Positions 10,572-18,379 of a stretch of DNA of 52,464 nucleotides are shown here, piece by piece. The notes beneath the pieces are model-generated. The model was not told the origin of the DNA and searched no databases. It was given only the letters and a program-made list of their open reading frames with translations. The stretch is from NCBI GenBank assembly GCA_012510495.1, contig JAAZHX010000125.1, forward strand, positions 1-52,464, in the 5' to 3' direction. Numbering within the stretch: position 1 is the first letter of the stretch; each line of letters starts with the position of its first letter. This stretch comes from Smithella sp. (GTDB lineage Bacteria; Desulfobacterota; Syntrophia; Syntrophales; Smithellaceae). Made by a program: the position numbers and the translations under genes.

Positions 10572-10599
10572 GCGGATCCTCCTTGAAAAAAGAAAGCGG

Positions 10600-11106
10600 T
10601 TATCGGGTTGTCTGGAGCACTGTCGCGCAATCCCTCTCATCGCCCTGAATTTTTTCCATGGTGTGCGCGAGCGCGGGCATAATGACGGAGAGATTTTCTT
10701 TTGCGCTTTTGGGGCTGCCGGGCAGATTGATGATCAGAGATCGTCCGCGGATGCCGGCGACAGCGCGGGAGATCATGGCATGCGGCGTGATTTTCATGCT
10801 GGCGGCCCGCATGGCTTCTGCTATTCCGGGAATTTCTTTATCCAATACTTTAAGAGTGGCCTCCGGCGTCAGATCACGCGGGCTCACGCCTGTGCCGCCG
10901 GTCGTCAAAATCAGGTCCAGCTTTTCCACATCCGCAAATTGAACAATGGCTTGTGAAATTTGATCGATTTCGTCGGGGATGATGATGGTTTTCCTGATGG
11001 AAACGTCGGCGCCCGTCAGCAGTTCGGCAATGACGGGGCCGCTTTGATCTTCCCGTTTCCCCTGCGAGCCTTTATCGCTCACCGTGATGATTCCGGCAGA
11101 GAACAT
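10600..11106 (-). CDS. mogA: Molybdopterin adenylyltransferase MogA/MoaB family
   Basis: Proteins of this family adenylate molybdopterin before molybdenum or tungsten insertion. The 168-residue protein shows the complete signature: ITVSDKGSQG at the N-terminus, the central TTGGTGVSPRDLTPEA loop, and INLPGSPKSAKE near the end. The ATG at 11106 overlaps the TGA of the upstream EF-G-like gene by a single base (TGATG), so the two are translationally coupled. Anaerobes of this type need molybdenum or tungsten cofactor for formate dehydrogenases; this link is inference. MogA and MoaB cannot be told apart from the sequence alone. Confidence 0.9.
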   Translation of the reverse strand: MFSAGIITVSDKGSQGKREDQSGPVIAELLTGADVSIRKTIIIPDEIDQISQAIVQFADVEKLDLILTTGGTGVSPRDLTPEATLKVLDKEIPGIAEAMRAASMKITPHAMISRAVAGIRGRSLIINLPGSPKSAKENLSVIMPALAHTMEKIQGDERDCATVLQTTR

Positions 11107-13187
11107 CAGTCTTCCGCTTCTTTTTTCGAATCCGCGATGATCTTGTCCGCGATGTAGGAGGGGACTTCTTCATAGTGCGAATCGGTATAGGTGAAGTTGC
11201 CCCGCCCGCTGGTCATGGAGCGCAGGTCGGGGGCGTATTTCAGGATTTCCGCGAGCGGCACCTGTCCTTTGATCACTTGATTGGTTCCGCTGGTGTCCAT
11301 GCCGGAAACGCGCCCGCGGCGGCTGTTGAGATCGCCGATGACGTCGCCCATGTATTCATCCGGGACTTCGATGGCGATATTGACAATCGGTTCCAGAAGA
11401 ATCGGCTGGCATTCCATGACGCCTTTCTGAAAGGCCATGGAGCCCGCGATTTTGAAGGCCATTTCCGAAGAATCGACGGTGTGGAAGGAACCGAAGACCA
11501 GAGAGATTCGAAAATCCACGACGGGGTAGCCGGCGATGACGCCCTTGGCCGCCGCCTCCTGAATCCCTTTGTCCACCGCCGGGCGGTATTGACCGGGAAT
11601 AACGCCGCCGACGATTTTATCCAGGAATTCATAACCCGCGCCGCGCGGCAGGGGTTCGATTTCAATCGTGCAGTCGCCGAACTGGCCGCGTCCGCCGGAC
11701 TGTTTCTTGTAACGGCCCTGGACGTTGGTTTTGCCTTTGATGGTTTCCAGGTAGGGGACTTTCGGCGTGTTCAGGTTGACTTCGACACCGAATTTTCTTT
11801 TCATTTTTTCAATGTTGACTTCAATATGCACCTGACCCATTCCGGAGAGAATCATTTCCTTGGTCTGGATATTGCGGGAAAAGACGATGGTCGGATCTTC
11901 TTCCGTCAGGCGGTGAATCGAGGACGCAATCTTGTCTTCGTCTCCCCGGGATTTCGGCTCCACGGCAAAAGACATGATCGGCGGCGGAACGGCGACTTTC
12001 TCAAAGATAACGGGGTTCTTCTCGTTGCACAGCGTGTCGCCGGTGACCGTTTCCTTTAATTTGGCAACCCCGGCGATGTCGCCCGGAATCAGCACTTCCG
12101 CCTGTTTCTGGTTTTTGCCTTCCAAAAAGAATATATGGCCGAATTTTTCCGTAATTTTTCTCGTTGAATTATACACCGCCGAATCGGAATTGAGCTTTCC
12201 GGAATAGACCCGGAACAACGTCAGCCTGCCCGCGTAGGGATCGGCGATGGTTTTGAAAACAATGGCCGAGAAAGGGGCGTTCTCCGACGGTTGTCTTTCT
12301 TCAACCGCGTCCGTACCGGGCTTTTTGCCTTTCATGAGGCCCCGGTCAACGGGAGAGGCGAAGGAACTGGCGGCCAGATCCGCAAGCAGGGTAACGCCGA
12401 TGCCTTTTACGGCTGAACCGCAAATCACCGGAACGATGCTGCCCGACAACACACCCTTTCTTAAACCGGCTTTGAGTTCCTCGGCGGAAAGTTCGCCGGC
12501 TTCCAGGTATTTATTCATCAATTCATCGTCGGCTTCGGCAATGTCTTCCACCATCGATGCTCGCAGCGCGCCTGCTTCCTCGGCAAGATCGGACGGAATA
12601 TCCATGGCTTTTCCCGTTCCTTTGTTGTCGGCGAAGGTGTAAGCCTTCATGACGATCAGATCCACGATGCCCTGAAACTTGTCTTCCGCGCCGATGGGCA
12701 GACAAAGCGGGGTGCCTTTCTTTTTCAGTTTGGTCCTGATGCTTTCCAGTACTTTGTTGAAATCCGCTCTTTCCCGGTCCATGCGATTGATGAAAATCAT
12801 GCGGGGCAGGGAATATTCGTCAGCCATTTCCCATACTTTCTGCGTCTGGAATTCCACGCCGCCCACGGAGTCGATGACCACGACCGCATTGTCCACAACG
12901 CTCAGGGAACACTTGATGTCAAACGTGAAGTTGGAATCGCCCGGGGTGTCGATGATATTGATTTTATGCTTGTCCCATTCGATAAAGTTGGCTGCCGACG
13001 AGATCGAAACATGTTTTTTCTGCTCTTCAGGCTCATAGTCCATCGTGGCAGAGCCGTCGTCAACACGGCCCAGCCGCTCGCTTTTTCCGGTAACATACAG
13101 AAGAGATTCACAAAGAGAGGTTTTGCCCGTACCGCCGTGGCCGATGATGGCCAGGTTTCTAAGTTGCTTGGATTCGTACTTTGCCAT
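11106..13187 (-). CDS. EF-G-like translational GTPase (EF-G paralogue, FusA2 type)
   Basis: The 693-residue protein has the five-domain EF-G architecture: G1 GHGGTGKTS (16-24), G3 DTPGD (80-84), G4 NRMD (134-137), then domains II-V. Switch I, normally RGIT in canonical EF-G, reads KKHVSI (57-62), and the P-loop has GHGGTGKT rather than GHIDAGKT. These changes and its location outside a str operon point to the EF-G2/FusA2-like subgroup, whose role is not clear and which may not replace EF-G in elongation. It heads a two-gene transcript with mogA. An AAGGAG site precedes the ATG. Confidence 0.9.
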   Translation of the reverse strand: MAKYESKQLRNLAIIGHGGTGKTSLCESLLYVTGKSERLGRVDDGSATMDYEPEEQKKHVSISSAANFIEWDKHKINIIDTPGDSNFTFDIKCSLSVVDNAVVVIDSVGGVEFQTQKVWEMADEYSLPRMIFINRMDRERADFNKVLESIRTKLKKKGTPLCLPIGAEDKFQGIVDLIVMKAYTFADNKGTGKAMDIPSDLAEEAGALRASMVEDIAEADDELMNKYLEAGELSAEELKAGLRKGVLSGSIVPVICGSAVKGIGVTLLADLAASSFASPVDRGLMKGKKPGTDAVEERQPSENAPFSAIVFKTIADPYAGRLTLFRVYSGKLNSDSAVYNSTRKITEKFGHIFFLEGKNQKQAEVLIPGDIAGVAKLKETVTGDTLCNEKNPVIFEKVAVPPPIMSFAVEPKSRGDEDKIASSIHRLTEEDPTIVFSRNIQTKEMILSGMGQVHIEVNIEKMKRKFGVEVNLNTPKVPYLETIKGKTNVQGRYKKQSGGRGQFGDCTIEIEPLPRGAGYEFLDKIVGGVIPGQYRPAVDKGIQEAAAKGVIAGYPVVDFRISLVFGSFHTVDSSEMAFKIAGSMAFQKGVMECQPILLEPIVNIAIEVPDEYMGDVIGDLNSRRGRVSGMDTSGTNQVIKGQVPLAEILKYAPDLRSMTSGRGNFTYTDSHYEEVPSYIADKIIADSKKEAED

Positions 13188-13353
13188 GAAAACTCCTTTC
13201 CATTATCTCAACAGGATCAGCGAAAGATCTGATGAAACTGGTTCTTGCAGAATGCGGGCTGTATTAACGTATCCGGCAAGTAAAATCAAGATAATTTTCA
13301 GCTTCTGACGATCTCCCGGGCTTCTTTTGCCCTGTGCGAAAACGGGCCCGCGA

Positions 13354-13853
13354 TCAACTTTTCAACAGATTTTTCTCGCCCAGCATCATGGGATAAAAGA
13401 CTGCAAACACGCATAGAAACAGCGCGAGGCCAAAGGACAAGACAAACCAGAGAATTTGCGGCAGGGAAAAGCTGTGTCCGTGCATTCTGGAGTGGGAATA
13501 CGCCTCGACGATTTCGTCTTTCCATTGACGGAGGGCAAGCTGCTCCAGCAGTTCCGGGGCTCTGCGGGAGAAAACCCGGAGATCGACGCGGTATAAATCC
13601 GCGATGAATTTCAAAAACTCCATGCCGGTAAGTTTTTCGTATAAAAAGGGCCTGTCCGGAACGAAAGCGATGATCTTTTTTCCGTTCTGGTAAACATTCA
13701 TCCAGGATTCCGGCGAACGGGAAATTTGAACCGTTTGCGGCCCGGGCGCCGCCGCCGGTTTTTCCCGGAAGAACTCCAGGCGATGAGTCAGCAGGCCGAG
13801 AAATACCACCATGATACCGATGCCCCAGATCCAATGCCGCTTGATTTTGTCAT
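13354..13853 (-). pseudogene. Chimeric remnant: membrane-protein N-terminus, ABC-ATPase middle, permease-like C-terminal helix
   Basis: The frame beginning at ATG 13812 encodes 152 residues. Residues about 44-108 (FVPDRPFLYEKLTGMEF…ELLEQLALRQWKDEIVEAYSH) read exactly like the Q-loop-to-signature helical region of an ABC exporter ATPase, but Walker A and Walker B are absent. The segment after YSH becomes a membrane helix (ILWFVLSFGLALFLCVFAVFY), as in an ABC-2 permease end. The N-terminus is a separate membrane helix (WIWGIGIMVVFLGLL). An ATG at 13853 with GGGAAAG upstream would give MTKIKRHW… if the AAAA run (complement of 13845-13848) had one more A. So the gene looks like three operon genes collapsed in frame, plus a one-base start frameshift. 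Gene identities are inferred from remembered family sequences. Confidence 0.7.
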
Positions 13854-13899
13854 GCGCGCCAAACTTTCCCAGCTGTCACGACCGGCGAAATACGACGCC

Positions 13900-13928
13900 A
13901 GTATATAGACAGGATTCGGTCGGGTCAA
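13900..13928 (-). promoter_or_regulatory. Sigma-70-type promoter for the chimeric remnant
   Basis: On the minus strand, TTGACC (complement of 13923-13928) is 17 bases from TATACT (complement of 13900-13905). The expected start of transcription is about 40 bases before the ATG at 13853. The gene remnant therefore still has an intact-looking promoter. Confidence 0.6.
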
Positions 13929-13950
13929 CTGCCAGTATTGGACAATTTTA

Positions 13951-13979
13951 TTGACAACGTCATCCGTTCTTCATATAGT
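13951..13979 (+). promoter_or_regulatory. Sigma-70-type promoter for the LEA14-like lipoprotein gene
   Basis: TTGACA (13951-13956), a 17-base spacer and TATAGT (13974-13979) form a near-consensus promoter. Only six bases separate the -10 box from the ATG at 13986 and no ribosome site is present, so a leaderless mRNA is predicted. Confidence 0.7.
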
Positions 13980-13985
13980 TTCGCC

Positions 13986-14429
13986 ATGAAAAAACGATAT
14001 CTTATCATTTTCGGAGGCTTGTGCCTGCTGCTTTTGTCCTGTGCGGGCTGGATGATGGAAGAACCTTCCGTGCAGCTGCGCCGGGTTTCGCTACATCCCC
14101 GCTCCCTGACGGAGATCCATCTGGTCCTCGATCTGGACGTGCAGAATCCGAACCGCTTCGATCTGACAATCCGGTCTTTTCAGTACAAGCTTTTTTTAAA
14201 CGAGCGTGAAATCGGAAGCGGACGCCTGGAAAAGGAAGTCCGGATTCCCGCTGATTCCGCCGTCCGGGTTCAGACGCCGGTCGTGGCCGGCTTCAAAAAC
14301 TGGAACGAAAGCCTTCGGGCCGTGATCGCCGACAAGAACATTCCCTATCGCATTGAAGGGGAGGCGAACGTCAGGACGATTTTCGGAAGCAGGAACTACA
14401 CTTTTTCCAAGGGAGGAAAAATCGATTGA
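13986..14429 (+). CDS. LEA14/WHy-domain lipoprotein
   Basis: This 147-residue protein starts MKKRYLIIFGGLCLLLLSC, a lipoprotein signal with lipobox LLSC and Cys19. The mature part contains LVLDLDVQNPNRFDLTIRSFQYKLFLN, typical of the LEA_2/water-stress-hypersensitive (WHy) beta-sandwich. It should be anchored in the outer or inner membrane facing the periplasm. The exact role of bacterial WHy lipoproteins is unknown. An in-frame TTG at 13938 would extend the reading but lies upstream of the promoter -10, so the ATG at 13986 is used. The following broken peptidase gene overlaps its stop codon. Confidence 0.86.
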   Translation: MKKRYLIIFGGLCLLLLSCAGWMMEEPSVQLRRVSLHPRSLTEIHLVLDLDVQNPNRFDLTIRSFQYKLFLNEREIGSGRLEKEVRIPADSAVRVQTPVVAGFKNWNESLRAVIADKNIPYRIEGEANVRTIFGSRNYTFSKGGKID

Positions 14430-14778
14430 AGAGCAGCGAAGGAAAGATTCACACGGCCAACGGAAGCCTCTGGTACAGAGTTCACGGTAAAGACGGGAAG
14501 AAGACGCCATCCTCGTCCTCCACGGCGGCCCCGGTTTTTTAAGCACGGACGACGGTATCGAGCCGCTGCGGAAGGACCGTTCGGTGTTTTTCTACGATCA
14601 GTCGGGCTGCGGCAAAAGTGACCGGGCCGCGGACAAAAATTTTTATTCGGTGGAAAATTATGTCGCCGAATTGGCGGAAATTCGGGCCGTCATTCCAAAG
14701 GCATCCCATCTGCATCAGATCGAACGCCCGGAAATTTTTGCCGCCGTGGTCGGGGATTTTTTGCGGGATGTCGATTGA
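14426..14778 (+). pseudogene. Proline iminopeptidase-like alpha/beta hydrolase, internally deleted and frameshifted
   Basis: A TTG at 14426 with GGGAGG upstream begins KSSEGKIHTANGSLWYRVHG. Near 14508 one base is missing, and in the next frame the protein continues as ILVLHGGPG, then DRSVFFYDQSGCGKSDR and YSVENYVAELAEIRA. This is the oxyanion-hole and nucleophile-preceding part of proline iminopeptidases. It then jumps without frame change to IPKASHLHQIERPEIF…VGDFL, the C-terminal His-containing end of an alpha/beta hydrolase. Roughly 190 central residues, including the GGSWG nucleophile elbow, are gone. It cannot encode an active enzyme. It overlaps the end of the lipoprotein gene by four bases. 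Confidence 0.85.
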
Positions 14779-14878
14779 GCATTTTTCAGTTTTTCGTCAG
14801 TGAGATGATTCATGACAGGTGTAATTTTCCGCCGGCAGTAAGGCACACAAGTCTTTATTCTGTCTTTGATTTTATTTG

Positions 14879-14900
14879 ATATCATGATATTGGTGATCAC
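14879..14900. promoter_or_regulatory. Tandem palindromes upstream of the HEPN/MNT pair (candidate operator)
   Basis: ATATCATGATAT (14879-14890) is a perfect 12-bp palindrome, and GTGATCAC (14893-14900) a perfect 8-bp one, two bases apart. They lie 46 bases before the start of the toxin-antitoxin pair, in an AT-rich promoter-like stretch. A binding site for an autoregulator is plausible but unproven. Confidence 0.4.
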
Positions 14901-14946
14901 AAAATCAAGGCGGCTGTCGCGGGCGTTAATTCAAGGAGTATGATTG

Positions 14947-15372
14947 ATGGCTTCACAGGATGTTCGCTGGATTCAGCGTTTCAAACATTTTGAACAAGCG
15001 TATACTCAATTGGAAAGGGCCGTGGAGCTTTCTAAAAAACGCCCGCTGAGCGAGCTTGAAGAACAGGGAATCATTCAGGCTTTCGAATTCACCCATGAAC
15101 TGGCGTGGAACGTATTGAAAGACTTCCTGGAGGAACAGGGCGCGCGCGGTCTTTACGGCTCTAAAGACAGCAGCCGCGAAGCATTCAAACGAGGCCTCAT
15201 TGAAGACGGCGACGCCTGGATGAGTATGATCCAAAGCAGAAATCTCACCTCCCATACCTACAATAGAAATATCGCTCAAAAGATTGTTCAGGCGATTCTG
15301 GAAAATTATTATACGGAATTCGGAAGGCTCCTTGCAGAATTGAAATCAAAAATCAATCAGGAGACGGCATGA
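14947..15372 (+). CDS. HepT-like HEPN-family toxin (HI0074-type nucleotidyltransferase substrate-binding protein)
   Basis: This is a 141-residue all-helical protein of the HI0074/HepT group. HEPN toxins are RNases or tRNA-targeting enzymes controlled by a partner nucleotidyltransferase that AMPylates them. The HEPN hallmark R-x4-H-x-Y is present as R98-NLTS-H103-T-Y105. The segment FEFTHELAWNVLKDFLEEQG (residues 47-66) is typical of the HI0074 branch. The ATG at 14947 has AAGGAG 8 bases upstream; a TTG at 14944 is an alternative. Its stop overlaps the start of the nucleotidyltransferase by four bases. The motif is complete, so the toxin appears intact, unlike the neighbouring broken genes. 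Confidence 0.9.
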   Translation: MASQDVRWIQRFKHFEQAYTQLERAVELSKKRPLSELEEQGIIQAFEFTHELAWNVLKDFLEEQGARGLYGSKDSSREAFKRGLIEDGDAWMSMIQSRNLTSHTYNRNIAQKIVQAILENYYTEFGRLLAELKSKINQETA

Positions 15373-15728
15373 AACACGGATTGAAAGAATCCACCACGGA
15401 GGAAATCTGTGAAATCTTTAGCCGCTATCCCCAGGTGGAAAAGGCTGTTCTGTATGGATCGCGCGCCAAAGGAAACTATAAAAACGGGTCTGATGTAGAT
15501 CTCACGCTGGATGGCGGCGACAAACTGACGATGGAAGTCCTGTATAGAATTATGGATGATATCGACGACTTGCTTCTGCCGTACAGTTTTGACCTTTCCA
15601 TTCTGAAGGACATCCAGGATCAGGATGTTCTCGATCACATCCGACGCGTTGGCGTTGTCTTTTACGAAAGAAAAGAAATCAGTAAGCCCGAATCGGCTTT
15701 CGGCGAAGAAATTCGCCATGCCCGATAA
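15369..15728 (+). CDS. MntA-like minimal nucleotidyltransferase antitoxin
   Basis: This 119-residue minimal nucleotidyltransferase has the catalytic motif GS-x10-D-x-D: Gly30-Ser31 … Asp42-Val-Asp44 in LYGSRAKGNYKNGSDVDLTL. A third acidic strand is in LLLPYSFDLSIL. MntA-type antitoxins neutralise HepT by attaching AMP to the tyrosine of its R-x4-H-x-Y motif (type VII toxin-antitoxin). The ATGA overlap with the upstream HEPN gene supports a co-translated pair. The toxin-first order is common in this family. The role in defence or persistence is inferred. Confidence 0.9.
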   Translation: MKHGLKESTTEEICEIFSRYPQVEKAVLYGSRAKGNYKNGSDVDLTLDGGDKLTMEVLYRIMDDIDDLLLPYSFDLSILKDIQDQDVLDHIRRVGVVFYERKEISKPESAFGEEIRHAR

Positions 15729-15786
15729 AACATCAGAAAATGCCGTACCGGATTGCAATTGCGCTCAGCAAATTGAAGGAGGTTCC

Positions 15787-16530
15787 ATGCGGAAGATATT
15801 ATTTGTTTTGGCTTTGCTGATTTTGGCCGCGGCGCCGGTTTGTGCCGCGCAATCTACCATTAAGATTGCGGAGGGTTCCGCCTGCATGGGGGACGACAAA
15901 TCCCGCAAGCAGACGGAAACCGCGGCGCTTACCGAAGCGAAGCGAAACGCTGTCGAATCGGTCAGAACCTATGTCTCGTCCGCGACGGAAGTGAAGGACT
16001 TCGAGCTGCAGAAAGACCTGGTGTCCGCGTACTCCAATGCCACGGTCGAAGTTATCGAGACGCTGGAAAAGAGCTGGTATCCGGTATTGAGCTTCTCATT
16101 TCAGTCCGTGGAAGGACCCCGTGCGGTCGTGATTCATCATCCCGTGTTTTCAAAAGACCGTATATTTTCGGGATCGGTTTCGGCTCTGTTTGCGCCGGAA
16201 CATCTTCTTTCAAGCATGATTGGACCGATCTCCGCCTACATGCCGGTTTCCATTTTCCTGATGCAGACCGACGGCCTTTTTATTTATGACGTGGATACGA
16301 AACAGATCGGCCTCAACATCTTCACCGATCCGTTATACCAACCGTTTCCGGAACTGGTTGCGCTTTGCCGCAGGATGGCCGCCGTCCGCGAAAGATCGGG
16401 CGTTTACCGTTTTTACCGAAAAGTCGGGGAGGCGCCGATCACCAAAGCCGTGGAATGGCGCACCGTGGAACTGCACGGCACGCCCTGGCGCCTTGCCGTA
16501 GCCTTCGCCAAAGACGGCGTCGGTCGTTAA
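15787..16530 (+). CDS. Exported chimera: LPP20/FlgT-N-like N-terminus fused to a Cache sensor domain end
   Basis: This is a single intact frame of 247 residues, starting at an ATG preceded by AAGGAGG. Residues 1-20 are a signal peptide (ALLILAAAPVCAA). About 25-97 (GDDKSRKQTETAALTEAKRN…VEVIETLEKSWY) match the N-terminal part of LPP20/FlgT-like envelope proteins. At about residue 98 it switches abruptly to the second half of a Cache-type periplasmic sensor: VEGPRAVVIHHPVF, LMQTDGLFIYDVDTKQIG, NIFTDPLYQPFPELVALCRR, LHGTPWRLAVA. The Cache half lacks its first strands. It looks like an in-frame deletion joining two genes. The stop overlaps the convergent acyl-CoA synthetase stop at 16527-16530. 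Function of the fusion is unknown. Confidence 0.72.
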   Translation: MRKILFVLALLILAAAPVCAAQSTIKIAEGSACMGDDKSRKQTETAALTEAKRNAVESVRTYVSSATEVKDFELQKDLVSAYSNATVEVIETLEKSWYPVLSFSFQSVEGPRAVVIHHPVFSKDRIFSGSVSALFAPEHLLSSMIGPISAYMPVSIFLMQTDGLFIYDVDTKQIGLNIFTDPLYQPFPELVALCRRMAAVRERSGVYRFYRKVGEAPITKAVEWRTVELHGTPWRLAVAFAKDGVGR

Positions 16531-18359
16531 AATTTATACGTTCCGGCCGTTATATTGCGATGAATTTCCTCACTGACGGGAACATAGGTTTCGTTTCCCG
16601 GCAGAAGCACATACAGTTCCTCCCTGACCCGCTCCGGATCATAGGCCTCGTTCTTGAGGGTCGTTTTCTTGATTTTGTGCGTGGCGGTCCATTCAAAATC
16701 CGGTACGAAACGGATGAAGAGCGGCACGGCGTATTTCGGCAGGCTCGTCTTCAGATGAGCCACCAGCCCCGACAAATCGAGTGGCGCATTTTCATCCCGA
16801 ATGACGGCGGCCATGCCGGCCTTTCCATCGCTGCCGGGCAGGCTGATGCCGTAAACCGCCGACTGCTTGACGCCGGGGAACGTATCGATCGCTTTTTCGA
16901 CTTCCTGCGTGGCCACGTTTTCGCCTTTCCAGCGGAAGGTGTCGCCCAGCCGGTCGGCGAACTGCGCGTGGCGGAAACCCATATTCCGGAGCATGTCGCC
17001 GGTGTTGAACCACAGATCGCCTTTGCGGAACACATTGCGGAATATTTTTTCTTCCGTCTTTTTCTTGTCCGAATAGCCGGGAAAGGGAGTTTTTTCGGAG
17101 ATTTCCATGATCAGAAGCCCGGTTTCTCCCTTGCCGACTTTTTTCAAAAAGCCCTTTTCGCCTTTGACGGGCCGGTCGTTTTCCGTGTCGTAAGCCACGA
17201 TGGCGAAAGGCGTCACGCTGGTGCCCACGCTGTAGTCGATGTTCAGGAAGTTCGTGAAAACACCCACGCCTTCGGCCGCGCCGTAAAACTCATATATTTT
17301 TTCAATGCCGAACCGCTTTTTGAAAGGCATCCAGATATCCGGCCGCAATCCATTTCCGCAGATGTATTTCAGCGTCGTCTGATGATCGTCGGGCTTTGCG
17401 GGCGTCGCCATCAGATAACGGCAGACCTCCCCCACGTAAATGAAGTGGGTCGCCTGAAACTGCCGGACGTCGTCCAGGAATTTGCTGGCGCTGAATTTTC
17501 TGCGCAGTGCCACGGCCGCTCCGTTGTACAGCGCCGGCGGCCATCCGACGGTGATGGCGTTGGTGTGGAAAAAGGGAAGCGGAATATAAATCGTATCCGT
17601 GGGTTTTACGGGCATGACAAATTTTCCAAACCAGAACATAGCCGATAAGGCCCGCTTGTTGATGATGACGGCCGCCTTGGGCAGGCCCCCGGTGGTTCCG
17701 GAGGTGTAAACATACGCCATGGTGTCTTTCAGTGCGACGCTCTTCGTGGTGGAGGGGTTCGCGCCGTTTTGCCGTTCCACTTCACTGGTAATGTCGGTGA
17801 TGTCTTGCGGCTGGAATTGTCCCGTGTCCCTGAGCATCCCCAGCGTCGATCGGGAAAGATCGATCCCGGCGCGGGCTTCGTTGAAAAATTCGCAGCATTC
17901 CTCGCCGATGAGGACGACTTTGCCCCGGTTGAGATTGAAGCTGTGCACCAGCGAGTCTCCCCGCTGGTTGGTGTTGATCAGCGAGGCGATGGCCCCGACC
18001 TTTGAACAGCCGCAGTAAGCGGCCAGCAGTTCGGGACGGTTTTCAAAACAAAGCGTCACAATGTCGCCGCGGCTGACGCCCTTGGAGATCAGATAGTGGG
18101 CGAAACGGTTGGCCCGCTCGTTGAGCTCCCGGTAGGTGAGGGCGCCATCCGGGGACTTGACCGCGGTGTTTTGCGGGTATTGGGCTGCGATTCTTTCGAG
18201 CTCCAGACCCCAGGAATTGTTGGTTTTGCCGCCGATGCTTTTCAATCCTTTGATCAGATTGAAGATCATCGACGGAAGCCGCGGTGCAATTTCAAAGGTT
18301 TTCAAAAGGAATTCGGATGTGCTTAAGGTTGTGGGGCTCTTTCCCGGTTGAGTGCTCAT
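16527..18359 (-). CDS. Long-chain acyl-CoA synthetase, FATP/very-long-chain type
   Basis: This 610-residue adenylate-forming enzyme activates fatty acids to acyl-CoA through an acyl-AMP. The P-loop YTSGTTGGLPKAAV is near residue 220. IYEFYGAAEGVGVF serves as the A5 motif, the hinge reads WFNTGDMLRNMGFRHAQFADRLGDTFRWKGENVAT, and the end has HKIKKTTLKNEAYD. The hinge with RLGDTFRWKGENV is characteristic of the SLC27/FATP-like branch. The protein is full length, in contrast to the collapsed synthetase at 3556. It converges with the chimeric gene, sharing the palindromic TTAA. It is probably part of fatty-acid uptake and degradation. Confidence 0.93.
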   Translation of the reverse strand: MSTQPGKSPTTLSTSEFLLKTFEIAPRLPSMIFNLIKGLKSIGGKTNNSWGLELERIAAQYPQNTAVKSPDGALTYRELNERANRFAHYLISKGVSRGDIVTLCFENRPELLAAYCGCSKVGAIASLINTNQRGDSLVHSFNLNRGKVVLIGEECCEFFNEARAGIDLSRSTLGMLRDTGQFQPQDITDITSEVERQNGANPSTTKSVALKDTMAYVYTSGTTGGLPKAAVIINKRALSAMFWFGKFVMPVKPTDTIYIPLPFFHTNAITVGWPPALYNGAAVALRRKFSASKFLDDVRQFQATHFIYVGEVCRYLMATPAKPDDHQTTLKYICGNGLRPDIWMPFKKRFGIEKIYEFYGAAEGVGVFTNFLNIDYSVGTSVTPFAIVAYDTENDRPVKGEKGFLKKVGKGETGLLIMEISEKTPFPGYSDKKKTEEKIFRNVFRKGDLWFNTGDMLRNMGFRHAQFADRLGDTFRWKGENVATQEVEKAIDTFPGVKQSAVYGISLPGSDGKAGMAAVIRDENAPLDLSGLVAHLKTSLPKYAVPLFIRFVPDFEWTATHKIKKTTLKNEAYDPERVREELYVLLPGNETYVPVSEEIHRNITAGTYKF

Positions 18360-18379
18360 AGTTTCTTCTCCCTGTTTTT

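Noticed and set aside
13298-13834. Alternative 178-residue frame over the ABC chimera
   Set aside because: The overlapping frame ending at 13354 carries the ABC-like and membrane segments; this one has no features.
15625-15786. 54-residue extension of the LPP20/Cache fusion into the antitoxin gene
   Set aside because: It lacks a ribosome site and overlaps mntA; AAGGAGG and the signal peptide fix the start at 15787.
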